A DNA stretch of 34,011 nucleotides, taken from contig QGUY01000007.1 of the NCBI GenBank assembly GCA_003242315.1, forward strand, positions 1 through 34,011. Reading direction: 5' to 3'. Positions 24,365 to 33,479 of this stretch are shown here, in pieces. Position 1 is the stretch's first letter. Each line of letters opens with the position of its first letter. The stretch comes from Bacteroidota bacterium. GTDB taxonomy: Bacteria; Bacteroidota; Bacteroidia; Cytophagales; Cyclobacteriaceae. The notes under the pieces are model-generated. The model saw only the letters and a list, made by a program, of their open reading frames with translations, was not told where the DNA came from and made no database searches. Both the position numbers and the translations under genes were made by a program.

Positions 24365-27300
24365 CTATTTTGACACCTTTTTTTCGGTACGTGGGCGTTT
24401 GTTCTGTTCCTTGAAATACCGCGTCATGTGATACAATATACCTCTTAGAGGGACAATAGCCCAATCGGGTCGACCGTTCAGTTCATACCCCAGCTCGTAT
24501 ACCGCTTTCTCGAGCAGGAAAGTGCGGATCAGCACCTCATGCTCGTTGGTAAACCCTTTCTCTCCGGTTCTCTCTAGATAGGCGCCCATATAGTACCGTG
24601 CCACATAGTGTTGCCACTGCTCCGCCCAGGCCTCAAGGGTTCCCCGATCCTGTTCGCGGTAGTTCTCATTGAGCAGAATTTTTCCGAATGCCGCATAATG
24701 GATGGAGCGCATCATACCCGCCACATCTTTGAGCGGGTGCTTTTTGAGCCTCCTTTCGCTAAAAGAAAATCCAGGTTCTCCTTCAAAGTCGATGATGATG
24801 AAGTCTTTTCCGGTAAACAACACCTGGCCCAGATGGTAGTCGCCGTGAATCCGCGTCTTCATCGCGCGAATGCGGGTCTTGTATATCTCGCTGAAGCAAT
24901 CGAGAATGTCGTCTTCAAGGGCAAGCACCTTGTTGGCAACTGCACGCGTCTCCGGCAGCAATTCCGGAAGCGCTTGTCGCAGCATATTGAACCGCTCGCG
25001 CACCAGCTTCCTCAACGATGAATACAACGATCGCTGGTAGTTGGCCGTGAACGGCTCCGGCGCAAATGCCGGATCTCCATCCGGTTTGGATGCAAGAGCG
25101 AGGTGCAATTCCGCCGTCCGTTGCCCGAGACGCGCGATCCGTTCGTAGAACCCGCGACCGATCAGCGTCTGAATAAGCAGCGGCGACTCCTCAAATCGCA
25201 ACACCGGGCGATCGACAAGCGGTGGGATGTTATCCCTGTCAGGACTTACCAGCACGCGCTCGTAAAATCTTCCAACCGAATCGACCGTCATCACCCACGC
25301 ATCGCCCTGGTGTTCCACCTTTTCCTGCATGAGGGCGAACACATATGTGCCGCCGGTTTCATCTCGCAATTCAATGCTCCCCGCAAAACGCGGGCTGTTT
25401 CGGAATGTCGTGTTCTCCGTAAGGAATCTTATGATCTCCGGCTCCGGGTTCAGCTCGGGCTCGATCTTTCGATAGAACTTCAGGAAATACTGGTCGTTGT
25501 AAATGATGGCTGTATTGCTCTGATCAGACTTCAGCAATCGTGACTCCACATCACGCGCCTTGGAGTGGCGGGAGAATAATCCTGAGCGGAAATACAACAC
25601 AGCATTCCCTTCCTTGATCTGCGTATCACGCTGAATTGATGAAAACAGGTAGTCGCGGAACGGGCGTATGTAACTGCTGTCCATGACAAAGCCTACCGTG
25701 GCGTGAAGCTCAGCGCGACATACCACGGCCTGAACTGTGTATTCCGCCTTCTCCATGAGCTGATCGGCAGGAACAAAGCCCAAAGGGATGAAATAGAATT
25801 CGGGAAGTCCCTGCACGTATTGTATTTCAAGAATCGCGAGGTGGTACGTTTCGTCCTCCACCCTGAGCGGAAACGTCTTGTGAAAGCGAATACCACCGAT
25901 AGGTCTTGCCTTTCCTCCGAACCAGCGACACTTCCTGATAAACAACGGAAGAATCTTGCGTTCCAGGGTGCGGACTGCGTTGTAGTTCCCGAGTAGGCGC
26001 TCCCAGGTGAGGTCGGCGCGCAACTCAGGCAGTTCCGCATCGCCTTCCTGTCGCGCTCCAATGTCTGATGTATCTACTTCAAACCAGAAATATCCGTAAG
26101 GACCAAGGGTAATGTCGTAGTCGCCGTTGCCAATGCTTTTGAATCGGTTCTGACTAAACGCCTCGGTGACGTCGCAATTCTTGAAATCGGAAAGATCAAG
26201 AACGGCCGACTGCGAGAACTGCGACAGGTTTGCGACGACGATCACGTGTCGTGACTCTAACGTCCGGACAAAGCAGAGTATCTTGGAATTGGAGCTGTGC
26301 AGGAATTTCATGCTGCCACGTCCGAATGCCAGAATGCGTTTTCTTACGGCTATGATATGTTTGATCCAGTGCAGCAGCGATGAGGGATTCTCCTCCTGCA
26401 TCCTGACGTTTACCGACTCGTATCGATAGACGGGATCGGTGTTTACCGGCAGATATAATTTCTGAGGGTTTGCGCTGGAGAACCCTGCATTGATGTTCAT
26501 GTCCCACTGCATGGGTGTCCTCACTCCTGCCCTTCCTCCCAGATATACGTTGTCGCCCATTCCAATCTCATCACCGTAGTAAATTACTGGTGATCCGGGG
26601 AGCGAGAACAGCAGGGCATGCAGCAACTCGATTTTTCGTCGATCGTTATTCAGTAGAGGCGCTAATCTTCGGTTGATGCCCGTATTGAATTTTGTACCCG
26701 GATCATTGGCGTAGGCTTTGAAGAGATAGTCTTTCTCTTCTTCCGTCACCATTTCGAGACCCAATTCATCGTGATTGCGAAGGAACAACGCCCACTGTCC
26801 TTCCGGTGGAATCTCTGGCGTTTGGCTGATGATGTCCGTTATGGGATAATTATCCTCCGTGCGCAGCGACAGAAAAATCCTCGGCATGAGCGGATAGTGA
26901 AAGGCCATGTGACATTCGTCACCTTCACCGAAATAGCTGGCCGCATCTTCAGGCCAGAGGTTTGCTTCCGCTATGAGAATGCGGTTCTCATAGTGCTTGT
27001 CCATGTGCGCGCGGAGCTTACGCACGAACGCATGGGTTTGTGGCAGGTTTTCACAGCCAGTACCTTCTTCTTCAAAGAGGAAAGGTACTGACGACAACCT
27101 GAAGCCATCAACGCCTTTCTTCAGCCAGAAATCCGCGACGCGGATCATTTCGATCTGAACCTTCGGGTTGTCGTAGTTAAGTTCCGGAAGGTACCGTCCG
27201 AACCGGCTCCAATAGTACGCCCCCGCTTCTTCATCCCACGTCCAGTTGGAAGTGTTGGAACCCAACACCCGCGCATCAGCGTAGCGCGTGTTATCATCGC

Positions 27301-27709
27301 TCCATACGTAATAGTTTCGTGCAGCGCTTGATGGCTTTTCTTTTTTCGCTCGCTTGAACCAGGGATGTTCGTCGGACGTGTGGTTCAGGATCAGTTCGAT
27401 GATGACGCGCATACCGCGGCGTTGGGCTTCCCGGAGGAAAGCGCGGAAGTCGGCCATCGTTCCATACTCCGGCGCCACTTCGCAATAGTCGGTTACATCG
27501 TAGCCGTCATCTCTTAGTGGCGAAGGATAGAACGGCAGTAACCAGATTGTATTGATGCCGAGGTCTTCGAGATAGTCAAGTTTCTGGATGAGGCCAGGGA
27601 AATCGCCAATGCCGTCACCGTTGCTGTCGTGAAAAGCACGCACGGACAGTTCATAGATGATGGCATCCTTGTACCAAAGCTTCCGACCGTTTTTCAGTTT
27701 GGCGCCCAT
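24365..27709 (-). CDS. treS: Trehalose synthase-maltokinase fusion with a catalytically altered TreS domain
   Basis: 1114 residues. Residues 1-550 are a TreS-type GH13 domain (trehalose-maltose interconversion) and 560-1114 a maltokinase. The TreS part keeps the acid/base Glu248 (LIAEANLWPED), Asp314 (FLRNHDELGLEM) and family-specific stretches, but the nucleophile motif, DGFRLDAVP in active TreS, reads DGFRLSSVP, with Ser206 in place of the Asp. Region I has Glu105 instead of Asp and the conserved QPDLN reads LPELN (Glu176). The maltokinase half looks intact: FLKFYRK with Lys744, catalytic HGDYHLGQ (955-962) and metal-binding DFEGEP (974-979). It should make maltose-1-phosphate for GlgE. The ATG overlaps the glgE stop by one base (TGATG); a GTG one codon earlier is an alternative. 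TreS-Mak fusions are known; loss of the nucleophile is not expected. Confidence 0.92.
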   Translation of the reverse strand: MGAKLKNGRKLWYKDAIIYELSVRAFHDSNGDGIGDFPGLIQKLDYLEDLGINTIWLLPFYPSPLRDDGYDVTDYCEVAPEYGTMADFRAFLREAQRRGMRVIIELILNHTSDEHPWFKRAKKEKPSSAARNYYVWSDDNTRYADARVLGSNTSNWTWDEEAGAYYWSRFGRYLPELNYDNPKVQIEMIRVADFWLKKGVDGFRLSSVPFLFEEEGTGCENLPQTHAFVRKLRAHMDKHYENRILIAEANLWPEDAASYFGEGDECHMAFHYPLMPRIFLSLRTEDNYPITDIISQTPEIPPEGQWALFLRNHDELGLEMVTEEEKDYLFKAYANDPGTKFNTGINRRLAPLLNNDRRKIELLHALLFSLPGSPVIYYGDEIGMGDNVYLGGRAGVRTPMQWDMNINAGFSSANPQKLYLPVNTDPVYRYESVNVRMQEENPSSLLHWIKHIIAVRKRILAFGRGSMKFLHSSNSKILCFVRTLESRHVIVVANLSQFSQSAVLDLSDFKNCDVTEAFSQNRFKSIGNGDYDITLGPYGYFWFEVDTSDIGARQEGDAELPELRADLTWERLLGNYNAVRTLERKILPLFIRKCRWFGGKARPIGGIRFHKTFPLRVEDETYHLAILEIQYVQGLPEFYFIPLGFVPADQLMEKAEYTVQAVVCRAELHATVGFVMDSSYIRPFRDYLFSSIQRDTQIKEGNAVLYFRSGLFSRHSKARDVESRLLKSDQSNTAIIYNDQYFLKFYRKIEPELNPEPEIIRFLTENTTFRNSPRFAGSIELRDETGGTYVFALMQEKVEHQGDAWVMTVDSVGRFYERVLVSPDRDNIPPLVDRPVLRFEESPLLIQTLIGRGFYERIARLGQRTAELHLALASKPDGDPAFAPEPFTANYQRSLYSSLRKLVRERFNMLRQALPELLPETRAVANKVLALEDDILDCFSEIYKTRIRAMKTRIHGDYHLGQVLFTGKDFIIIDFEGEPGFSFSERRLKKHPLKDVAGMMRSIHYAAFGKILLNENYREQDRGTLEAWAEQWQHYVARYYMGAYLERTGEKGFTNEHEVLIRTFLLEKAVYELGYELNGRPDWAIVPLRGILYHMTRYFKEQNKRPRTEKKVSK

Positions 27710-29670
27710 CACTGATAGGATTCGTGCATTTCGAGCTTGAACAGGTGAAAAGGCATCACGTACGGGTCAAGTTCCACGTAGTTCCACTCCTGTGTCCAGG
27801 TATAGTGTTCATCCGTGACAAGATCGTGAAGCTTGATGTTAATCGGCCATTGCAGCTTCAGCGCATCCATGGGTATTTGCACATAGCCCGAATGTCGGGC
27901 ATGCGGATCCAGGTTCACAACGATCAGGAAAATACTGTCGAGATCGTCAGTAGCTTTGAGGTAAGCAATGAGGTTTGGATTCTCAATGTTGAGGAAGCGA
28001 ACATTCCACGTCGACTGAAGGGCGGCGTGTTCCTTACGCGCCCTGTTGAGGATCGTAATAATGTCCGTCATCCGGTTCGTCTTCTTCCAGGCATAATGCT
28101 TAATCTCGTATTTCTCTGAATCGAGGTATTCCTCCTTTCCTTCCACCGGAACATTCTCGCAGAATTCGTACGGGGGACCATAGATGCCGTAATTCGAAGA
28201 TAGCGTGGCCGCGAGGGCCAGCCGTATGATGAAGATATTCTCACCCTGATGCTGCAGGTGATACGGGAGAATGTCCGGTGTATTCGGCCAGAAGTTGGGA
28301 CGGAAGTAATTGCGTAGCTCAGTGTTGACGAGCTCATTCATGTACTCCGTCAACTCGCTGCGCGTCACACGCCACGTGAAATAGGTATACGATTGCGTGA
28401 ACCCGACGCGGGCAAGCGCCGCCATCACCTTCGGCCGCGTGAATGCTTCCGACAGAAAGATGATGTCCTCATAGCGCTTATTCACTTCCGAAATAACCCA
28501 TTCCCAAAAACGTATGGGCTTGGTATGCGGATTATCGACACGAAATATCTTTACTCCCTGTTCTATCCAATAGAAAAACACTGAACGAAGTTCTTCCCAC
28601 AACGCCTTCCAGTCATCGGTTTCAAAATTAAACGGATAGATATCCTGATACTTTTTGGGTGGGTTTTCCGCGTATTGTATTGAGCCGTCAGGCCGCCTCC
28701 GAAACCATTGCGGATGTTCCTTAACATACGGATGGTCTGGCGCGCATTGAAACGCTATGTCCATCGCGATGTCGATACCGAGCTTTGAAGCGGCTTCGAT
28801 CAATGCGCGAAAGTCATCAAGAGTACCCAACTCCGGGTGAATGCTTTTGTGCCCGCCGTGTTTGCTCCCTATCGCCCACGGCGAACCAGGCTCTCCAGGT
28901 GTTGAACGCTCGGAATTGTTTTTCCCTTTCCGGTTGATTTCGCCGATGGGGTGTATTGGAGGCATGTACAGGACGTCAAACCCCATGGCATGAAGGCGCG
29001 GCAGGAGACGTATCACATCTCTGAACGTGCCGTGCCGTCCTCCTTCCAGCGCCGCAGACCGCGGAAACAGTTCATACCACGTGCTGAAATTGGCCTTCCG
29101 ATGTTCGACGCGTATGCGCAACTCCGGGGAATAGAGCGCGACATGTTGTTCGAGTGGATGGTTGTGAACGATGTCGGCAAATTCACGGCTCAATACCTGC
29201 GCTCGGACTTCGGCATGTTTCGAGACGTCAGCCATCAGAGCGACGAGCTCTGCTATCCGGGGAGAAGCGTCTTCCTTCGTTGCGGCGCGCAGGAGTTCGC
29301 CTCCTTCGAGCATTTCCGCAGCGGTGTCCACGCCTGCGGCTGCCTTCTTGCGAAAGCCGTCATACCACGTGTCCAGATGATCGATCCATGCTTTCACAGT
29401 GAAGACGTACATTCCCTTTTCGGAAGCCGTGAACGACGCCTTCCACCGATCGTTGTTCTCATGAATCATTTCCACGCGGGTCCACTCCTGCATGGACTCA
29501 TGGCGATACAACAGGACGGCCCGAATATGATCGTGGCCGTCAGCAATGATGTCGGCAGTTACTTCGACCTTTTCTCCTACTGTTCGCTTTGCGGGATAGC
29601 GGCCACCATCAACCGATGGTTGCACATTATTGATGAGAACCCGTACCCTTCCATCCACATCCGCAGTCAT
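27709..29670 (-). CDS. glgE: Alpha-1,4-glucan:maltose-1-phosphate maltosyltransferase
   Basis: 653 residues. GlgE transfers maltosyl units from maltose-1-phosphate to growing alpha-1,4-glucan. An N-terminal beta domain (about 5-105) and a helical insert precede the GH13_3 barrel. STWYELFPRS (196-205), MPPIHPIGEINRKGKNN (236-252) and KYQDIYPFNFE are GlgE hallmarks. The nucleophile is Asp379 in KIFRVDNPHTKP and the acid/base Glu408 in FLSEAFTRP, both intact. It lies 10 bp after the amylase gene and overlaps treS-mak by one base, so the pathway's consecutive enzymes are translated from adjoining frames. No signal peptide; cytosolic. Confidence 0.95.
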   Translation of the reverse strand: MTADVDGRVRVLINNVQPSVDGGRYPAKRTVGEKVEVTADIIADGHDHIRAVLLYRHESMQEWTRVEMIHENNDRWKASFTASEKGMYVFTVKAWIDHLDTWYDGFRKKAAAGVDTAAEMLEGGELLRAATKEDASPRIAELVALMADVSKHAEVRAQVLSREFADIVHNHPLEQHVALYSPELRIRVEHRKANFSTWYELFPRSAALEGGRHGTFRDVIRLLPRLHAMGFDVLYMPPIHPIGEINRKGKNNSERSTPGEPGSPWAIGSKHGGHKSIHPELGTLDDFRALIEAASKLGIDIAMDIAFQCAPDHPYVKEHPQWFRRRPDGSIQYAENPPKKYQDIYPFNFETDDWKALWEELRSVFFYWIEQGVKIFRVDNPHTKPIRFWEWVISEVNKRYEDIIFLSEAFTRPKVMAALARVGFTQSYTYFTWRVTRSELTEYMNELVNTELRNYFRPNFWPNTPDILPYHLQHQGENIFIIRLALAATLSSNYGIYGPPYEFCENVPVEGKEEYLDSEKYEIKHYAWKKTNRMTDIITILNRARKEHAALQSTWNVRFLNIENPNLIAYLKATDDLDSIFLIVVNLDPHARHSGYVQIPMDALKLQWPINIKLHDLVTDEHYTWTQEWNYVELDPYVMPFHLFKLEMHESYQ

Positions 29671-29680
29671 GCGTTGCGCG

Positions 29681-31465
29681 TTATTTGATTTTGAAAATGA
29701 AACAACTGTAGGGCTTCATGAGCAATTCAAAGCTCATATTCTCATCGAATCCAACCTCTACTTCTCTCCACAAAAGATCGCGCGCAATGTACACTGCTTC
29801 TTCATCCAATCCGGCAGCATCGGCTACTTCTGGTGGTATCTGAAACCGCACCGTCTTGGGTTCGCTGTTGAAGCTGTTTATCACCAGCATTTTTTCATCC
29901 GCGGCCACGCGCATGAACGCGTGTATATCCGGAGTGATGTTACCCTTGCTTACGTTATACGCGGTGATGTCGTAATACTCACCCGATGTAAATGCAGGGT
30001 TAGACCCTGCCAGGCTGAGAAGGTCCGTGTAGAACATGCGTAGTTGTTTTTGTTCAAGTGAAAGAAGGCCGCCGTCAAACGCACCGCCGTTCATCCACTT
30101 TTGGTGCTCAGGTACACCCCAGTAATCGTATATCGTTGTGCGGCCATCTTCTCCGGAGAAGCCTTCATCCCCCGCACCCGGCTCACCAACCTCCTGTCCG
30201 AAATAAATCATCACAGGACCCCGATCAATGGTCGCGCTGATCACCATGGCGGGACATCCTTTCCATATGTCGCCCGCAAAGAACCTCGAAGCCAATCGTT
30301 GCTCATCGTGGTTCTCCATAAAGTGGAGCATATTGTGATTGATGCCTTTTAGCCGTTGTTGAATTCCGTCTATTGCGACGGTACTGCCCTTTCCGCCCAC
30401 CAGATTGCGGAGCGTGTCGTACAGGAGGACCTTGTCGTAAAGAAAATCAAAGCCACCCTGACTCAGATAGTCTTTGTATTGATCGGGGTTGTAGATCTCG
30501 GCAATGAACACAACTTCAGGATTCACTTCCTTCACCTGTGGTATCACCCAGTTCCAAAATTCCACGGGAACCATTTCAGCCATGTCGCACCGGAAGCCAT
30601 CTACCTTCTTATTGGCCCAAAAGACCAGGACGTCCTTCATTTTGTTCCAGGTATCCGGCACAGGATCGAATGACTTTGCGCCTCCACCCTGAATGTCCAC
30701 ACCATAATTAAGCTTCACCGCTTCGAACCAATCGTCAACCGATGGATCGGGGCGGAATTGGTTATTCGCTGTCACCTTCGCCGGCGATTCGGTGTAATGA
30801 CCTTGCATGCCGGGCGGCAAAGTTCTGCGAGGGGGTACGAATGATGTTGCCGGCAAGTAATAGAAGTTGTTGTTAGGACGATATGCCACAGTGGGATCAT
30901 CGTCTTCGCCAAAGTCGCGCACACCTTCAGGTTTGTTGTCGGAGCGATAAGCACGCGCGACGTGATTCGGCACAAAGTCGATGATAACTTTAAGCCCCGC
31001 CGCGTGTGTACGCGCCACGAGCGCTTCAAACTCCTTCATCCGATCGGGAACGCTGACCGCGAGATCGGGATCGACGTCATAGTAATCGCGAATGGATTAT
31101 GGAGATCCGGCGATACCTTTGACGACGGCCGGGTCGTCGGCTGGAATGCCGAACGAGGAATAGTCGGAAAGCGTGGCATGCTCCAGTACACCCGTATACC
31201 ATACGTGGGTGACGCCCATTTCGCGAAGGGCAACGAGGGCCGTGTCAGTGATATCGTTGAATTTTCCAACGCCATTCACCTCCCGCGTACCGTATTTCTG
31301 ATTGACTTGTGTCTTGTTTCCGAAAAGGCGGGGCAGCATTTGATAGATAATCATCCTTCCGGGCGGTTTCGGTGTATTCACAGGCGGAATTCTTTCCTTA
31401 GGTGAAGAACAGAATGTGAACAAAATTGGAAGACATAGACCTAGCAGCAGTACTGATCTTTTCAT
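29681..31465 (-). pseudogene. Exported GH13 alpha-amylase interrupted by an in-frame TAA
   Basis: Read through one stop codon, this is a 594-residue GH13 amylase. The N-terminus is a signal peptide with Cys19 in LFTFCSS, probably a lipoprotein though the lipobox is imperfect. Codon 123 is TAA (31097-31099). The same frame continues directly with SIRDYYDVDP, and relatives read GSPYAI-DYY there, so a Tyr codon has become a stop. Downstream everything expected is present: IIDFVPNHVA (161-170), nucleophile Asp294 (DGFRCDMAEMVP), Glu323 (FIAEIYNP) and Asp387 (MENHDEQRL). No frameshift is involved. The first ATG after the stop is at 31039. It may be a recent nonsense mutation, an assembly error or read-through. 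It is the first gene of the glucan operon. Confidence 0.85.
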
Positions 31466-31514
31466 GAATACCCGATTTATTTTGAGCCGTTTTGTGAGGT
31501 TAACCCCGCCCCCA

Positions 31515-31534
31515 TGACATCCCGCGGAATGTCA
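31515..31534. promoter_or_regulatory. Near-perfect 20-bp palindrome upstream of the glucan operon
   Basis: TGACAT-C-CCGCGG-A-ATGTCA is symmetric except for one base pair on each side of the CCGCGG core. It lies 50 bp before the amylase start codon. Upstream on the minus strand, TATCGTTTG (near 31545-31553) resembles a -7 element with one extra base. A dimeric, perhaps LacI-type, sugar regulator is the likely reader, but none is encoded in the window. The rest of 31466-31643 shows only an eight-base T-run after the TMEM220-like gene. Confidence 0.5.
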
Positions 31535-31643
31535 CGACCCTGCAAACGATACCAATGGTCAGGGATCGATGTGCCTTCAATTTAGAAATTTGGTAAGGAA
31601 AAAAAAGCCCTCGGCGACCGAATAAAATGGCTGATAAAAATCA

Positions 31644-32012
31644 TCAAACTTGCGATCGTTTCCAGCGCACAAGATGCATGGCAAGCACCGCGACACAGAT
31701 CAGCAAGCCAAGGAATTCGCGCGACTCTTCAATGTAGGGATACTGCATTTTCGCAATATCGTCAAACAGCAGGCTTCTGTCGTCGCTTTTCATCCATTCC
31801 TGTACGCCGGGAAAAAAAGACACTGCATAGGCAATGAGAATCACGGCCAGTACCGCAGTGGCTTTGGGCATAAACACCTTGAACGCCGCGAGCACACACG
31901 ACGCTGCCAGCAATCCGTAGATCACGATCCATATCAACGGATCGGGATCATTTACCTGGACGAAGGCGAAGATCACGAACATGACAGCGAGAATGAGATT
32001 GAAAATGCGCAT
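31644..32012 (-). CDS. TMEM220-like small membrane protein
   Basis: 122 residues with four hydrophobic segments: about 3-18, 26-44, 51-67 and 100-114. FAFVQVNDPDPLIWIVIYG near the start matches the transmembrane family 220 pattern (PF15071), in which the NDPD motif follows the first helix. No biochemical function is known for the family. Nothing in the sequence ties it to the sugar genes on either side; a terminator precedes it and an eight-base T-run follows. Confidence 0.8.
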   Translation of the reverse strand: MRIFNLILAVMFVIFAFVQVNDPDPLIWIVIYGLLAASCVLAAFKVFMPKATAVLAVILIAYAVSFFPGVQEWMKSDDRSLLFDDIAKMQYPYIEESREFLGLLICVAVLAMHLVRWKRSQV

Positions 32013-32045
32013 GATGTTGCTTTGAGTTACGTGTTAATAAAAAAA

Positions 32046-32062
32046 TGCCACACAAGGTGGCA
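32046..32062 (-). terminator. Rho-independent terminator after the Tat-exported isomerase gene
   Basis: TGCCAC and GTGGCA form a 6-bp stem with a five-base loop, flanked by A-rich and T-rich runs on both sides. On the minus strand it is followed by TTTTTTTATTAAC, 26 bp after the isomerase stop codon. The symmetric flanks would also allow it to work on the other strand. Confidence 0.75.
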
Positions 32063-32087
32063 CTTTTTCATTTTTATGCCTTAGGAA

Positions 32088-32936
32088 TCAAAGCATCTTT
32101 TTCAAGTTCTCGATGCAGATCCTTGCACTTTCGATGGACGGCCTGGTGAAGAACTCCTGCTCTACATAAAAGTGTTTCATTCCGGATAACTTAGCCTGCG
32201 CAAAGATTGCCTTGAAGTCAATGGCTCCGTTGCCGACTTCCGTGTTTCGCGAAGGCACTTCTTTGTCCTGATCCTTAACATGCCATTGCTCGAAGCGCTT
32301 AGGATATTTCTTGAAATACGCGATCGGATCATATCCTGCCGCAATTACCCAATAAAGATCCATCTCCATGCTCACGAGCTTGGGATCGAGTTCTTCAAGC
32401 ATGACATCGAAGAGCAACTTGCCATTTCCGGCATCCTTGAATTCGAAGTCGTGATTATGATACCCGATCTTCATGCCATACTGCTTGCAGATCTCGCCGC
32501 CCTTGTTGATGGCTTCGCATACGCGCTTGATGCCATCAAGGGTGCGATCCTGTTCGGGAAGCCAGGGCACGCAGGCATACGACTGACCCAGCGATTTCGC
32601 ATCGGCCACCGTACGTTCCCAGTCGTTCCGGACGAGGTCGATACCGAAGTGCCCGCTGACTGTTTGCATCCCAAGCGCCTTCACTTCATTGCCAAATTCG
32701 GCAACGGTGAGGCCAAATAACTTTCCGTCGCTGTAGCCGAACGTTTCAAGTTCGGTGTATCCGAACGACGCCAGTTGTCGCAAAATGCCTTTCGGATCGT
32801 TGTTGATAACGTCCTTAAGTGTATAGAGCTGAATTCCGATCCTGTGCTTCTTCGCTGCAGTTTCCCCCAAAGCGGGCACGGCAAGCATACCCGCCACGGC
32901 AGCAGCAGAGGCGTGGATAAATTCTCTTCGTCTCAT
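32088..32936 (-). CDS. Tat-exported sugar phosphate isomerase/epimerase-like TIM barrel
   Basis: 282 residues. The N-terminus MRRREFIHASAAAVAGMLAV is a twin-arginine signal ending at about PALGETAA, so the folded protein is exported. The rest is an AP-endonuclease-2 type TIM barrel: GIQLYTLKD at the start, and the metal-binding strands GYHNHDFEF (about 155-163), EMDLYW, WHVKD and VEQE. The metal ligands (His, Glu, Asp) seem complete. Members are usually called sugar phosphate isomerase/epimerase, but exported ones more likely act on free or 3-keto sugars (inference). It follows the cytochrome c gene after 36 bp and ends at a good terminator, so it is the last gene of that unit. Confidence 0.88.
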   Translation of the reverse strand: MRRREFIHASAAAVAGMLAVPALGETAAKKHRIGIQLYTLKDVINNDPKGILRQLASFGYTELETFGYSDGKLFGLTVAEFGNEVKALGMQTVSGHFGIDLVRNDWERTVADAKSLGQSYACVPWLPEQDRTLDGIKRVCEAINKGGEICKQYGMKIGYHNHDFEFKDAGNGKLLFDVMLEELDPKLVSMEMDLYWVIAAGYDPIAYFKKYPKRFEQWHVKDQDKEVPSRNTEVGNGAIDFKAIFAQAKLSGMKHFYVEQEFFTRPSIESARICIENLKKML

Positions 32937-32972
32937 GGTGGTTGTGGTTTTAGGTTGTTGAACTCCCAGGAA

Positions 32973-33479
32973 TCACTTCTCCGTCTCACCATCCAAAGAC
33001 AGCACGTAGCGTGCCATCTTTTCGGCATCTTCCTGGCTCAGGTTAGGATGCGGGTTCATCATGATCTCACCCCACACACCACTTCCTCCTTCAATAATCT
33101 TCTTTGCCAGCATCTTTACATTAGCCTCTGTAAACTCATACTTTTTCGCAACTTCAGTGTGTGCAGGGCCAATGATCTTGTTTGTTGGATGGTGGCAGGT
33201 CTTGCAGTCGTTGGCATCTACCAGAGCCTGTCCTTCAGCAATTGCCCCATCTGTGGCAGCGGGTGCCACTGTATCATTCTGTGCGGCTGCCTGCGGTGCC
33301 GAATCACCGGACTGGGGTTGTTCCTTTTCATTGCCGGGTATTTCGTATTCGCCGTAGGCATCGTCAGTTTTCGCTTCTTCCTTCTTACCACCTCCACATG
33401 ATGTCAGCAGTGATGCAGACATTGAGAGTACCAGGGCAGCTGCTATTAAACGTTTCATAGTCATGATTATACTTTTCAT
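32973..33479 (-). CDS. Lipoprotein c-type cytochrome
   Basis: 168 residues. A signal peptide ends in a canonical lipobox LLTSC (Cys28), followed by a Gly/Lys/Glu stretch and an Ala/Pro-rich linker to about 80. The heme domain (about 78-165) has one CKTCH motif (92-96), and Met140 or Met141 in GEIMMNPHP is the likely axial ligand, as in class I cytochrome c. It should be a membrane-anchored periplasmic electron carrier. ATG at 33479 overlaps the upstream gene's stop as ATGA, supporting this start; ATG at 33464 or 33458 would also give a good signal peptide. It lies between two isomerase-like TIM barrels, suggesting that it takes electrons from a sugar dehydrogenase encoded nearby (inference). 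Confidence 0.9.
   Translation of the reverse strand: MKSIIMTMKRLIAAALVLSMSASLLTSCGGGKKEEAKTDDAYGEYEIPGNEKEQPQSGDSAPQAAAQNDTVAPAATDGAIAEGQALVDANDCKTCHHPTNKIIGPAHTEVAKKYEFTEANVKMLAKKIIEGGSGVWGEIMMNPHPNLSQEDAEKMARYVLSLDGETEK

Noticed and set aside
31036..31275. Apparent frameshift in the amylase gene, with an overlapping frame at the break
   Set aside because: The two amylase parts are in the same frame (31465 and 31039 differ by a multiple of three) and the residues on both sides of TAA fit the family, so it is a nonsense codon and not a frameshift.
31583..31615. Terminator after the TMEM220-like gene
   Set aside because: There is an eight-base T-run on the minus strand, but the hairpin before it is only TCGG/CCGA with a GGGC spacer, too weak to call.
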